In this document: positions 38,495 to 48,026 of the stretch, piece by piece
How positions within the stretch are numbered: the first letter of the stretch is position 1
Layout of the letters: the number at the start of each line of letters is the position of its first letter
Assembly (NCBI RefSeq): GCF_001870465.1
Contig: NZ_MDGK01000024.1
Span: 62,001-126,000 of the forward strand
Direction of reading: 5' to 3'
Origin: Pseudomonas extremorientalis
GTDB taxonomy: Bacteria > Pseudomonadota > Gammaproteobacteria > Pseudomonadales > Pseudomonadaceae
Length of the DNA stretch: 64,000 bases
Position numbers and translations under genes: made by a program
Notes under the pieces: model-generated
Database searches by the model: none
Seen by the model: only the letters and a program-made list of their open reading frames with translations
Told to the model about the DNA's origin: nothing

Positions 38495-39763
38495 ATGACG
38501 CAGCAAGAACCGGGCAACGATTACCCCCTTAGCGAAGTCCCGATGCATGCGCGCAAAGGCCTGGCGTCGACCGCCATGGTGCTGTTGGGCTTTACGTTTT
38601 TTACCGCGACCATGTTTGCCGGCGGCAAGCTAGGAGTGGCGTTCAGTTTCACCGACATGCTCGGCGTCGTGGCCCTGGGTAACCTGCTGTTGGGCATCTA
38701 CGCCGCAGGCCTGGGTTACATCGCGTTCAAGAGCGGGCTGAACTCGGTGTTGATGGGGCGTTTCTGCTTTGGCGAAGTGGGCAGCAAGCTCAGCGATTTG
38801 ATCCTCGGCTTCACCCAGATCGGCTGGTACGCCTGGGGCACGGCCACCGCCGCAGTGGTGCTGGGCAAGTATTTCGAACTCAGCCAGGGCAGCGTGCTGG
38901 CGTTGATGGTGGTATTTGGCCTGGTGTTCTGTGCCACGGCCTACATTGGTTATCGCGGGCTGGAGATTCTGTCCTACATCGCGGTGCCGGCCATGGGCAT
39001 CCTGCTGTTTCTGTCGATGTGGGTAGCCACGGTAAAGGTCGGCGGGCTGGATGGGCTGCTCGCGGTGGTGCCCACCGGTGAGTTGGACTTGTCCACGGCA
39101 ATCACCCTGGTGTTCGGCACCTTTGTCAGCGGTGCGACCCAGGCCACCAACTGGACACGCTTTTCGCGCTCGGCCAAGGTGGCGGTGCTGGCCAGCCTGA
39201 TCGGTTTTTTTATCGGCAACGGCTTGATGGTGCTGATCGGTGCCTACGGCGCCATCGTCTATCAGCAACCGGACGTGGTCGAAGTGTTGCTGCTGCAAGG
39301 CTTTGCCATGGCGGCAATGGCCATGTTGCTGCTCAATATCTGGAGCACCCAGGACAACACCATCTACAACTTCGCCGTGGCCGGCTGCAATCTGCTGCGC
39401 ACCAAACGCCGCAAGACCGTAACCCTGGCCGGTGCGGTGATCGGCACCCTGCTGGCGTTGCTGGGCATGTACGACATGCTGGTGCCGTACCTGATTCTGC
39501 TGGGCACGGTGATCCCACCGATTGGCGGGGTGATCATGGCGGACTTCTTCTACCGCTATCGCGGCCACTATCCACGCCTGGCCGACGCACGCCTGCCAGC
39601 GTTCAACTGGCCAGGGCTGGTGGCCTACGCGGTGGGCACGGTGCTGGCGTTCAACTCGCCCTGGGTCGCGCCGTTGGTGGGTATCGTGGCCGCGTCGCTG
39701 ACCTACATCGCGCTCACCGCCGTGCTGCGCGTGCGGGCACCCTTGGTTGACGCCCAGGCATGA
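38495..39763 (+). CDS. codB: Cytosine permease
   Basis: A 422-residue NCS1-type permease, 12 segments, with the early motifs STAMVLLGFTFFTATMFAGGKLG and GNLLLGIYAAGLGYIAFKSGL, and TQATNWTRFSRSAKVA in the middle. It imports cytosine. The start follows AGGGAGCAAGGCAC, a good site. It overlaps the PucR regulator gene by ATGA, and codA follows, so import, control and deamination are in one operon. Confidence 0.93.
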   Translation: MTQQEPGNDYPLSEVPMHARKGLASTAMVLLGFTFFTATMFAGGKLGVAFSFTDMLGVVALGNLLLGIYAAGLGYIAFKSGLNSVLMGRFCFGEVGSKLSDLILGFTQIGWYAWGTATAAVVLGKYFELSQGSVLALMVVFGLVFCATAYIGYRGLEILSYIAVPAMGILLFLSMWVATVKVGGLDGLLAVVPTGELDLSTAITLVFGTFVSGATQATNWTRFSRSAKVAVLASLIGFFIGNGLMVLIGAYGAIVYQQPDVVEVLLLQGFAMAAMAMLLLNIWSTQDNTIYNFAVAGCNLLRTKRRKTVTLAGAVIGTLLALLGMYDMLVPYLILLGTVIPPIGGVIMADFFYRYRGHYPRLADARLPAFNWPGLVAYAVGTVLAFNSPWVAPLVGIVAASLTYIALTAVLRVRAPLVDAQA

Positions 39764-40965
39764 GCCTGACCATCGCCGATGTGCTGGCCCTGCCGGGCCT
39801 GGAATCCATGCGCCTGCGCGCCGGCACGGCCGGCCTGGAGAACGGCGTGCGCTGGCCCTACGTGGCGGAAAACAGCGGGATTGCCGAGTGGGTATTGGGC
39901 GGCGAGCTGGTATTCGTCACCGGGATCAACCACCCGCGCGACGAAGGCAACTTGATGCAACTGCTGGAGGAAGCCTGCGAGCGTCAGGTGGCCGGGTTGG
40001 TGATCCTCACGGGGCCGGCGTACATCCAGGCGATCCCCCAGCGTTTGCTGGAGGCTGCCGAAGCCGCCGGCATGCCGCTGATCGAACAGCCCTACTCGCT
40101 GAAAATGGTGCTGGTGACCCAGGCCATTGGTTCGGCGCTGATCCAGTCCGAGCAGTTGGGTCGCTCGCGGGACGATGTGCTGGAGCGTTTGCTGACGGGC
40201 GATTATCAGTCCCTGGATTTGCTGCTGCACCGTGGCGGACAGTTGGGTCTGTCGTTGGCCGGGCATTGGCAGGTGGTGCAACTGCAGTTGGAAGGCAGTG
40301 AGTTGCTGTTTGCCCAAGGCGACGCGGCGGCGGTCGAGGTACAACTGGCGCGGCAACATGACGCCATCAACCGGCGCTTGCGCCAGGTGTCGGCGGGGTT
40401 GCCGGTACTTGGGCGGGCCGGCCAATGGACGCTGCTGCTGCCGGCCTCGGACGCCGTCGCCGCCTTGGTCAACCGCCAGCACCTGGCCAACTGGCTCAAC
40501 CCGTTGAATCTGCGACTGGCGCCGCTCAAATTGTTTATCGGCCTCAGCGCCGCCGCGCATCCACCGGCACGCCTGGCCCAGGCGCAGGATGAAGCACGCC
40601 AGGCACTGGCGGCTGCGCGGCGTTTCAGCGAGCGCGCCGGTCTGTGCGTGTACGACGAATTGGGCGTACTCAAGTTACTCAGTGGCGTGCGTGATCGCGC
40701 CCTGCTCGATCAATTCCTCCATGAACGCCTCGGCCCCTTGCTGCGCCACGACGCGCAGCATGGCCCCAACCTGATGCCGACCCTGGAAGCCTGGTTTCAC
40801 GAGAATGGTAACCTGGTGGCCGCCGCCCAGCGGCTCGCCGTGCACCGCAACACCCTGACACACCGTGTCCAGCGCATCGAAGCCTTGTGCGGGCTGACGC
40901 TGGATAATTCATATGATCGCCTGGACATCGGCATTGCGCTGATGATCTGGCGACTGTCTGCCTGA
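39760..40965 (+). CDS. PucR-family transcriptional regulator
   Basis: A 401-residue PucR/CdaR-type regulator. Amino-terminal PucR ligand domain about 1-125 (MSLTIADVLALPGLESMRLRAG), a GGDEF-related middle, and the carboxy-terminal helix-turn-helix at about 345-400 (NGNLVAAAQRLAVHRNTLTHRVQRIE). It sits between codB and codA and overlaps codB by ATGA, so it probably controls this operon in response to a pyrimidine or purine ligand. The palindrome at 38395 is the obvious candidate site. Confidence 0.9.
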   Translation: MSLTIADVLALPGLESMRLRAGTAGLENGVRWPYVAENSGIAEWVLGGELVFVTGINHPRDEGNLMQLLEEACERQVAGLVILTGPAYIQAIPQRLLEAAEAAGMPLIEQPYSLKMVLVTQAIGSALIQSEQLGRSRDDVLERLLTGDYQSLDLLLHRGGQLGLSLAGHWQVVQLQLEGSELLFAQGDAAAVEVQLARQHDAINRRLRQVSAGLPVLGRAGQWTLLLPASDAVAALVNRQHLANWLNPLNLRLAPLKLFIGLSAAAHPPARLAQAQDEARQALAAARRFSERAGLCVYDELGVLKLLSGVRDRALLDQFLHERLGPLLRHDAQHGPNLMPTLEAWFHENGNLVAAAQRLAVHRNTLTHRVQRIEALCGLTLDNSYDRLDIGIALMIWRLSA

Positions 40966-40992
40966 TTGTTTTTAGCCAAGAGGAACTTGCCC

Positions 40993-42228
40993 ATGCACAT
41001 CATCAACGCCCGCCTGCGCAACCGTGAAGGCCTGCATGATCTGCACCTGGAACATGGCCGGATCGCCAGTATCACCGCGCAATCGACAGTACCGCACCTG
41101 GGCGCGGGGGACCTGGACGCCGCCGGCAACCTGGTGATCCCGCCCTTTGTCGAACCGCATATCCACCTTGACGCCACGCTGACCGCCGGCGAACCACGCT
41201 GGAACATGAGCGGCACCCTGTTCGAAGGCATCGAGTGCTGGGGCGAACGCAAGGCCACCATCACCCAGGAAGACACCAAGACCCGCGCCAAAAAGACTAT
41301 CCAGGCCCTGGCTGCCCACGGTATCCAGCATGTACGCACCCACGTCGACGTCACTGACCCGGACCTTACCGCGCTCAAGGCCATGCTGGAAGTACGCGAG
41401 GAAAGCACACACCTGATAGACCTGCAGATCGTCGCGTTCCCCCAGGAAGGCATCGAGTCGTACCGCAATGGCCGCGAACTGATGGAAGAGGCCATCCGCC
41501 TGGGCGCCGATGTGATCGGCGGCATCCCGCACTTTGAATACACCCGCGACCAGGGCGTGAGCTCGGTGAAGTTCCTGATGGACCTGGCCGAACGCACCGG
41601 CTGCCTGGTGGATGTGCACTGCGACGAAACCGACGACCCACATTCGCGCTTTCTCGAAGTACTGGCCGAAGAGGCCCGCAGCCGCGACATGGGCGCCCGC
41701 GTCACTGCCAGCCACACCACCGCCATGGGCTCCTACGACAACGCCTACTGCGCCAAGCTCTTTCGCCTGCTGGGACATTCCGGTATCAGCTTCGTTTCCT
41801 GCCCCACCGAGAGCATTCACCTGCAAGGTCGCTTCGACAGCTTCCCAAAACGCCGTGGCGTCACCCGGGTCAACGAACTGCTCGAGGCCGGCATGAATGT
41901 GTGCTTCGGCCAAGACTCCATCGTCGATCCCTGGTACCCACTGGGCAACGGCAACATCCTGCGGGTACTCGAAGCCGGTTTGCACATCTGCCACATGCTC
42001 GGCTATCGCAACCTGCAAAGCGCCCTCGACCTGGTCACCGACAACAGCGCCAAAGCCATGGCCCTGGGTGACCGCTACGGTCTGGAGCAGGGACGCCCGG
42101 CCAACCTGTTGATCCTCTCGGCGGACAGCGACTACGAGGTGATCCGCAGCCAGGGCCTGCCGCTGTACTCGATCCGCAACGGCAAAGTGTTGATGACACG
42201 CCGGCCAGCCCAGGTAGAGTTTGCGTAA
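40993..42228 (+). CDS. codA: Cytosine deaminase
   Basis: A 411-residue amidohydrolase converting cytosine to uracil plus ammonia. Metal and active-site residues are His56 and His58 in VEPHIHLDATL, the VDVHCDETDDPHSR segment with its histidine, and the Asp in FGQDSIVDPWYPLG. The start at 40993 has AGAGGA upstream. With codB and the PucR regulator it lets the cell use cytosine as a nitrogen source. Confidence 0.93.
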   Translation: MHIINARLRNREGLHDLHLEHGRIASITAQSTVPHLGAGDLDAAGNLVIPPFVEPHIHLDATLTAGEPRWNMSGTLFEGIECWGERKATITQEDTKTRAKKTIQALAAHGIQHVRTHVDVTDPDLTALKAMLEVREESTHLIDLQIVAFPQEGIESYRNGRELMEEAIRLGADVIGGIPHFEYTRDQGVSSVKFLMDLAERTGCLVDVHCDETDDPHSRFLEVLAEEARSRDMGARVTASHTTAMGSYDNAYCAKLFRLLGHSGISFVSCPTESIHLQGRFDSFPKRRGVTRVNELLEAGMNVCFGQDSIVDPWYPLGNGNILRVLEAGLHICHMLGYRNLQSALDLVTDNSAKAMALGDRYGLEQGRPANLLILSADSDYEVIRSQGLPLYSIRNGKVLMTRRPAQVEFA

Positions 42229-42237
42229 ACACCTCGG

Positions 42238-44388
42238 TCAGACGATCGAGTCGATATCCAGCGTATGTGCCCTCCCCCTGTCGTTATCCAGGGCGGGAGG
42301 GATACGGGCGACCTGCGACAGCTCGCGATTTTCACGGTGGCTGAACCAGCGCTTGAGGCTCGTTGCCAAGTGGGCACCATGGGCATGACTGCCATAGACA
42401 TCACGGGCTTCAAGACGGCGCCAACGCAGGGTCGCAAGGCGCTCGCGACTGCTGTGCAAACGGTCGATTTCGGCGTTCAAGGCTTCGTTATGCTCATAGC
42501 CCCGGTCGTTGGCCGCCTTTAGACGGGTCAACTCCCTACGCTTGTTGCGCAATTGCTCGCGCATGCTCTCGAGTGCACGGTCGAGCAATTCGAATTCCCT
42601 CGGCGTTACCAAGGGCCCATTGCTTTCCTGGGTTTGCTGCCAGCGCCGGAGTGTTGCCCAGGCGGCCGGAATGTAGCTGGCGGTCATGAAGTGCTGGCTG
42701 GCCTGGAACAGCTGCTTGAGCAGGTTGTCACGTTCAGGCATGTCACCGCTGAGTTGCAGCGCCCGGTTGCAGCCGGCCTCCTGGATGGACTCACAACCGG
42801 GTTGCCACAACACCGAAGAATGCGTGCCGTCCGCGAGCGTGATTGGCATGAAATGGTATTGTTCGCCATGGTGCTCGTAGGGGTTGCCACCGAAACGTAC
42901 CAGGCCGGCGGCGAACAGCAACCCACCCGGCGCGGGGGCGCTGAACAGCGTGACGGCACCTGGGACCCAGAGCTTGGCGGTGGTGTTCATCCATGGGGCC
43001 GGGACGCTGGGGACGGGGTCGTTGTGGTTGACGATGCGGTGGTGGACCAGGGTTGAGGCACCTGCGGTGAATTCGGAATCGGCGGCGCGGGGGGCGCCGT
43101 AGGTGTAGAGGAGGATGTTGTAGTTTTGATCAGGAATACGACGTAGCCCTTCTGCCAATAACAACGCAATCGCGCCGCCCAGGCTGTGTCCGCAGATGAC
43201 GATTCGTTGCCCTATATGAAACTGAGTGAGGTAGTGCAGCACGAAATCACGCATCGCCCGGTAAGCCTGATAGAAGCCCTCGTGTGCCTTGCCGACACCC
43301 TCGGCAAAAGCCACCTGATGGGCGTTTGCATCCCGTAGTCCATCGGCGGCGCTGGCGGTACCTCGCACAGCAATCAGGATCACCTCATCGTGATGACTGA
43401 TAAATGCCTGCGTATCAGTACCAAACGCTTCATCATCAAAAAAATGCAAACTCGCTGGGTGCTCCTGCTTATCACCCAAGTCCGGTCGATTTTTTGGATA
43501 CAACACAGGATCGAAAGGCAAAATCTCGAAGCGTCGGGAATACGGGACCTCTTCGTAGATCGGATAGAAACGTTGCTGTTCCTCCGAATCGACTCGCCAG
43601 GCCTCGTGATAACCCGAAAGTTTCTCAGCAAAAAAATGACCGACGCTGGGGTCGAGTGGAAAATGAACCTCCTCTTGAGGCTGTTGAGGTGGCTCCTGGC
43701 CGAAATTGCAGTAACTCAAGGTGGCCATCAACGCTAGCTGATACAGGTTCAAGGCACAGAAGCTGTCTTCGGTTGAAAGCATCGGGCGCAAAGCCCGCAG
43801 CGGTCTAACCTCAAGAGCAGTATGGCTGTTGGGGAATAGCACGATCCCTGCCAAGGTTGTTTCGGGTGGCCCAAATCCAAGGTCGGCCAACATTTTTAAC
43901 GCATGCCGTCGAGGTTGATGAGCTCTCTGTTCAATCGGGGGTAAATGGGCGGCGTGGCGGACTAAATCGCGAACCTCAACTTGATAAAAATGGCTGGCTT
44001 TTTGTTGAGCAGGATTACCTTCGGTACGGCGACCATCATAGGCCGCAAATCTAGTCTGTTCAGCCCGTCGTTGAAGCTCGGTAATAGGAAGTTTGTAAGC
44101 GCTGCGCCCCCTTAGATACTTATACGGTTGCTCAACTCCCGAGTAAGGCTCGTCAAAAACAAGGACCACAGGTCCGCAGTAAATATTGGATAGCTTGGCA
44201 AAGCCCTCACCGTTCAGCCTGCCCTTGTACTCTTGCCCTGCGCTATCGTGGATTGTGTAAGGCAATCCACCGTACGCCCCACCAACACCGAGTTCATCGA
44301 CCAGACAAAAGCTTACCCAATGCCCGCGCAATGCACAGGCCGGCTTGATATCACTGAAAAAAGCTTGCTTCCTTGCATCCATCTTCAT
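42238..44388 (-). CDS. Type VI lipase effector (class 3 lipase, GHSLGG)
   Basis: A 716-residue protein. Residues about 20-80 form a transthyretin-like domain (GHWVSFCLVDELGVGGAYGG, GYKGRLNGEGFAKLSNIYCGPV-like), commonly seen at the front of VgrG-linked cargo. A class 3 lipase domain spans about 250-520 with Ser402 in ICGHSLGGAIALLLAE and a candidate Asp in NHNDPVPSVPAPW. A coiled coil covers about 610-685. It should cut phospholipids of target cells. A good GGGAG lies 7 bases before the ATG at 44388. It lies downstream of vgrG, an adaptor and a lipoprotein. Lower-GC stretches suggest transfer. Confidence 0.82.
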   Translation of the reverse strand: MKMDARKQAFFSDIKPACALRGHWVSFCLVDELGVGGAYGGLPYTIHDSAGQEYKGRLNGEGFAKLSNIYCGPVVLVFDEPYSGVEQPYKYLRGRSAYKLPITELQRRAEQTRFAAYDGRRTEGNPAQQKASHFYQVEVRDLVRHAAHLPPIEQRAHQPRRHALKMLADLGFGPPETTLAGIVLFPNSHTALEVRPLRALRPMLSTEDSFCALNLYQLALMATLSYCNFGQEPPQQPQEEVHFPLDPSVGHFFAEKLSGYHEAWRVDSEEQQRFYPIYEEVPYSRRFEILPFDPVLYPKNRPDLGDKQEHPASLHFFDDEAFGTDTQAFISHHDEVILIAVRGTASAADGLRDANAHQVAFAEGVGKAHEGFYQAYRAMRDFVLHYLTQFHIGQRIVICGHSLGGAIALLLAEGLRRIPDQNYNILLYTYGAPRAADSEFTAGASTLVHHRIVNHNDPVPSVPAPWMNTTAKLWVPGAVTLFSAPAPGGLLFAAGLVRFGGNPYEHHGEQYHFMPITLADGTHSSVLWQPGCESIQEAGCNRALQLSGDMPERDNLLKQLFQASQHFMTASYIPAAWATLRRWQQTQESNGPLVTPREFELLDRALESMREQLRNKRRELTRLKAANDRGYEHNEALNAEIDRLHSSRERLATLRWRRLEARDVYGSHAHGAHLATSLKRWFSHRENRELSQVARIPPALDNDRGRAHTLDIDSIV

Positions 44389-44402
44389 GAACTTGCTCCC
44401 TG

Positions 44403-45182
44403 CTACTTGCACGATGGGTAGACATCACAGATGCGGCCATCCGGCATTTTTATAGGTTTAAAGTCGCTAGTATTGCCGTTGCAAAACGCATACAGGTCCT
44501 CATGGTTTTTACCTTTGCAACGCCGCCATCCACCGGGAACGACCACCCAGCTATCGTCAAAATAGGGTTCCTCATCATCAGTCAATGTCAGAACCAGCCT
44601 GAGAGTCTTCCCAGGTAACTGATCCCTTTGCACAACTACGCCTGCTCGTTGTTCTTTCGGCTGACTCGCCCCCCCAAAAGCGCTGCATGTAAGGACCTTA
44701 ATGATTGCGTGCTGTGGGCCCGCAGTCCGAAACATCCACTGACATTGTCGGTGTAGTTCCTGAACTCCCGTCTCTGGCATCCCCGGTACATCAGGATCCG
44801 AATAATCTCGCACTGAAAAGCTTGAATTATCTCCTCCAACGTCTGAATCTCGAGGCCCCCACTTTGCATAAGTTCTGAAATCCACACTCCGCAAAACCGT
44901 AGGGCACCCTTCAATGACTTCAGTCAGCGGCAGTTCAAAACTCACGCGTTCAGCCACCGGTTTGTAATGCGCAATAAAGATCTTTCTCTCGGGCCTCTTG
45001 CCTCGACGCCTGGGCAACGTGCAGGTTTCCCCCGTCGCTGGACCGTAATTGGCGCCACCGATGAAGCGGAATTGCGCCGGCAAATCCACCTCCAACGTAA
45101 ATCGATCCACAGGCTTGCCCCCACACCCCGTCAGCCCGAGTACCCCCAGCACCATCACCCCCGCCCACCTTCGCCTACTCAT
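44403..45182 (-). CDS. Lipoprotein, likely immunity protein for the lipase effector
   Basis: A 259-residue lipoprotein: signal MSRRRWAGVMVLGVLGLTGC with lipobox Cys20. The mature protein has no domain I recognise; it carries many cysteines (CTLPR, GCPTV, QCQWMF, LTCSAF, RRCKGK, AFCNG, RICDVYPSC). It ends 14 bases before the lipase effector and overlaps the DUF4123 gene start by 8 bases. Tle phospholipase effectors usually have periplasmic lipoprotein immunity partners, so that role is inferred from position and location. Confidence 0.7.
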   Translation of the reverse strand: MSRRRWAGVMVLGVLGLTGCGGKPVDRFTLEVDLPAQFRFIGGANYGPATGETCTLPRRRGKRPERKIFIAHYKPVAERVSFELPLTEVIEGCPTVLRSVDFRTYAKWGPRDSDVGGDNSSFSVRDYSDPDVPGMPETGVQELHRQCQWMFRTAGPQHAIIKVLTCSAFGGASQPKEQRAGVVVQRDQLPGKTLRLVLTLTDDEEPYFDDSWVVVPGGWRRCKGKNHEDLYAFCNGNTSDFKPIKMPDGRICDVYPSCK

Positions 45183-46011
45183 GCTTTCCCCCCATCAATC
45201 GCCACTGTTCCACTACTCGCTCAAAGTGCTCCCCAGGCGCTTCACCGACCCTGGGCTGCCACTGCAAAACACTGCTCCGAGTCGCCTCTTCCAGTCTTCG
45301 CACCACCAGAAACTCAAGCTGCTCCGGCCCCTGCCACTGCCAGGCACGCGCCTGCTCCAGTACCTGTGCCAGCCAGGTTCGCGGGTCCTGGAATTCCACC
45401 AATGTCGCCAGGTCCTCACTGTGTTCGGTCAACAGGTAACGCAGGATATTGGCGTGCAGGATGGCCGCTGCGTTTGGGTTGGGCGCATCCAGCCAGGGCG
45501 CGGGATCCGGCACCGGATACTCGCCGGGGGCCTGGTTGTCAGCCGTGTGCCAGCGGTTTTCGTGCCAATAGCACACGCTGATCAATGGCCCGAGAAATGC
45601 CGGCCAGCGGTCCTGGCCCAGATGGGCCAGGGCACGCGCCAGGGTACGGTTGTCGTGGAAGCGGTACAGCGATTGAGCGCCTTCAGGGCCCACCAGCAGC
45701 CTGTCACGCCAGTGTCGAGTCACTGCCGTCAGGTCTTCGCCGGGTAAACTGCCCAGCCAGCCCCAGTTCGTCTCGGGTTGCTGCAATAGGCCAAGCAAAG
45801 CGTGCTCGTTCAGCGGGCCCAGCAGCACAATCAATGGGCCTTCTGCCGCCAACTCCGCTACGGCAGTCTCGGCGTAAACACTGCGGTACGCCGGCAAGTC
45901 GCGTACCTCCAGCAGCGGTGCGCGCGCGTCGCTCTGCCCTTCAAGGATCAAGCACAGTCGCCGTCCCCGCTGTTGCTGTTGGTCCATCCACTGGCCTGGC
46001 ATGCTTGGCAT
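45175..46011 (-). CDS. DUF4123 adaptor for VgrG-cargo loading
   Basis: A 278-residue DUF4123-type protein (Tap/TEC-like). Such adaptors are cytoplasmic chaperones that dock a particular effector on its cognate VgrG before firing of the type VI system. Family-like features: LCLILEGQSDARAPLLEVRDL near the start and QQPETNWGWLGSLPGEDL in the middle. Its ATG overlaps the vgrG stop as TGATG, and its end overlaps the lipoprotein start, so the genes are made as a set. The cargo is most likely the lipase. Confidence 0.83.
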   Translation of the reverse strand: MPSMPGQWMDQQQQRGRRLCLILEGQSDARAPLLEVRDLPAYRSVYAETAVAELAAEGPLIVLLGPLNEHALLGLLQQPETNWGWLGSLPGEDLTAVTRHWRDRLLVGPEGAQSLYRFHDNRTLARALAHLGQDRWPAFLGPLISVCYWHENRWHTADNQAPGEYPVPDPAPWLDAPNPNAAAILHANILRYLLTEHSEDLATLVEFQDPRTWLAQVLEQARAWQWQGPEQLEFLVVRRLEEATRSSVLQWQPRVGEAPGEHFERVVEQWRLMGGKHE

Positions 46012-48026
46012 CAAGCGGCCCTCCCTGGCAGTTCACACCGTCCTTCACGGCAGCGCTCGCACACCGGGCAGTAATCGGCCCCCAATTGCTTGGCCAGGTT
46101 CATGAGGCTGCCTTGCACCAGGGAGATCCTGGGTGTGTCGATCGCCGCCGAGGCATTCGCCGCCAGGGTGACGGACGGCGCTCCACCCAGGGTAACGGGG
46201 CGACTGCTGAAGATGCCGCCGGCCTGGATGACCAGATGCTCGCCCCCCGCCTTGAGGCTCAGTTGCGCCCCGGCGTCGATCACCAGGCTGGCACCGGACT
46301 TGAGATGAAACTGCTGCCCGGCCTCCAGGATCAGGGTCTGCCCCACATGGGTCCGGCTGTCACCTTGTACATCGAGGTAGTCGCTCGCCTTGAGCACGAT
46401 CCTGCGATCGCCGGTGATGTGACGATGCTCCTCGCTGGCCAGGTGAGCCGTACTCAATCCATGAATGACTTCCCGTCGCTCCCCCGCCACTTCCAACCGA
46501 CTGTCATGGCCGACCTGCTGCTCCAGGTCCCGCTGTGCACGAAGGTAAATGAGCTCCTCGCCACGACGATCCTCCAGGTACAACTCGTTGGCGCCCTCGC
46601 CCCCCTGCGTACTGCGGGTGCGCAAGACGCTGCGGGTCTTGTGCTGCGGCAAGGGGTAGGCCGGCCGGTGCGACGCGTTGGGCAGGCAACCGTTGATCAA
46701 CGGCTGGTCCGGGTCCCCTTCAAGGAAGGTCACCAGCACTTCCATGCCCACACGCGGGATCATCGTTGTACCGAACCCGTCACCGGCCCATCCGGATGCA
46801 ACCCGAACCCAGCAACTGCTTTTATCATCCGCCTTGTCCAGGCGGTCCCAGTGGAAGCGCACCTTTACCCGGCCATAGGCGTCACAATGCACGTCTTCCC
46901 CCGGCGGCCCGGTCACCGTTGCGGTCTGGCTGCCATGGATGGTCGGCTTGGAATGTTTGAGGGGCGGTCGATGCACCGCTTGCCAAGGCGTCGCGGTGAA
47001 GCGATTGCGATACCCCTGGAAGCCATCAGTCGTGGGCGTCGCCTCCTCCAGCACCTGCGGCTGATGACCTTCGTGACGCACCGAGGTGATCAGCCACAAG
47101 TCATTGCAGGACGGATCGGGGTGATCGCGCAAGTCAAGGAAATGCCCGCTGCGCAGCGCCGGTTGATCACTGCGGCCCAATGCGCGAAGACGGTCGCGCT
47201 GGTGACGCTCCAAGCCCCGCCGCGCCAAGCGCTTGCCCCGGGCATGACCCGTGAATCCCGCTGGGTAACGATAGTCCTCGAGAGGTTGCGCCGGAGCCGA
47301 GCCGGCGCAGTCCTGCAGCAGCAATGAAGGTTGTTCGAAGTCATGATCGCGACGCACCGTCTTCTGGGTGCGCGTGGCCAGGCGCACATCAAAACGCTGG
47401 ACGACCTGCGTAGCGGCTTGCGGCCCGCCAGCAGGGCAATAGCGTTGCTGGGGCAAACGGCGAAACACCGTCTGGTCATCACCGAACACCAGCAGATGGG
47501 CATCCGCGCTGTGACGGAAATGGTAATGAATGCCCTCCTCTTCACACAGCCGCTGGATGAAGTGCAGGTCGCTCTCCGCATACTGCACACAGAACGTGCG
47601 TGGCGGATACACCACGGGACCAAGCTCGAATGCATGGGCGTCCGCCAGGATGCCATGCCGCTCAAGCACCGCCGCGATAATCTGCGGCACGCTGCGTTGC
47701 TGGAAGATCCGCTGGTCGCGCCGGTGTGCAAGGTAGGCCAGGCGCGGTGCCAGGGTCAGGTGGTAGAGCGTGATGCGCCGGCCAGGGTCGTCCCGGCCGA
47801 TTGCGTAAACCTGACCATGCAGCCCTTCGCCCATTCCGAAATCCAGGTAGGCGGGTTGATGGAGCAACCTCTCGAGGTCAAGGGAAGGATTTTCACTCAC
47901 CACCTGCACCTGGATGAAAAAAGGCTGGTCAAGGCGCTCGCGGCCGTTGAATGCCAGCACCTGAAAGTCCGTTTCCATGCAGGGAAGAATCAGTTTGAAA
48001 CGTGACGAAACAAACGCGTTAACCAT
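46011..48026 (-). CDS. vgrG: Type VI secretion tip protein VgrG
   Basis: A 671-residue spike protein with the gp27-like base (LPCMETDFQVLAFNGRERL at the start, DLHFIQRLCEEEGIHYHFRHS in the middle) and the gp5-like OB and needle region (WVRVASGWAGDGFGTTMIPRVGMEVLVTF). The DUF2345 part follows with repeated beta-helix patterns (GGEHLVIQAGGIF). The end has a cysteine-rich CPVCERCREGRC motif. No separate enzyme domain is present, so this VgrG acts as a carrier. No hcp or core type VI genes are nearby: an orphan vgrG island. Confidence 0.93.
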   Translation of the reverse strand: MVNAFVSSRFKLILPCMETDFQVLAFNGRERLDQPFFIQVQVVSENPSLDLERLLHQPAYLDFGMGEGLHGQVYAIGRDDPGRRITLYHLTLAPRLAYLAHRRDQRIFQQRSVPQIIAAVLERHGILADAHAFELGPVVYPPRTFCVQYAESDLHFIQRLCEEEGIHYHFRHSADAHLLVFGDDQTVFRRLPQQRYCPAGGPQAATQVVQRFDVRLATRTQKTVRRDHDFEQPSLLLQDCAGSAPAQPLEDYRYPAGFTGHARGKRLARRGLERHQRDRLRALGRSDQPALRSGHFLDLRDHPDPSCNDLWLITSVRHEGHQPQVLEEATPTTDGFQGYRNRFTATPWQAVHRPPLKHSKPTIHGSQTATVTGPPGEDVHCDAYGRVKVRFHWDRLDKADDKSSCWVRVASGWAGDGFGTTMIPRVGMEVLVTFLEGDPDQPLINGCLPNASHRPAYPLPQHKTRSVLRTRSTQGGEGANELYLEDRRGEELIYLRAQRDLEQQVGHDSRLEVAGERREVIHGLSTAHLASEEHRHITGDRRIVLKASDYLDVQGDSRTHVGQTLILEAGQQFHLKSGASLVIDAGAQLSLKAGGEHLVIQAGGIFSSRPVTLGGAPSVTLAANASAAIDTPRISLVQGSLMNLAKQLGADYCPVCERCREGRCELPGRAA

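Noticed and set aside
45585..47327. Long plus-strand frame opposite vgrG
   Set aside because: Shadow reading with random composition; vgrG accounts for the region.
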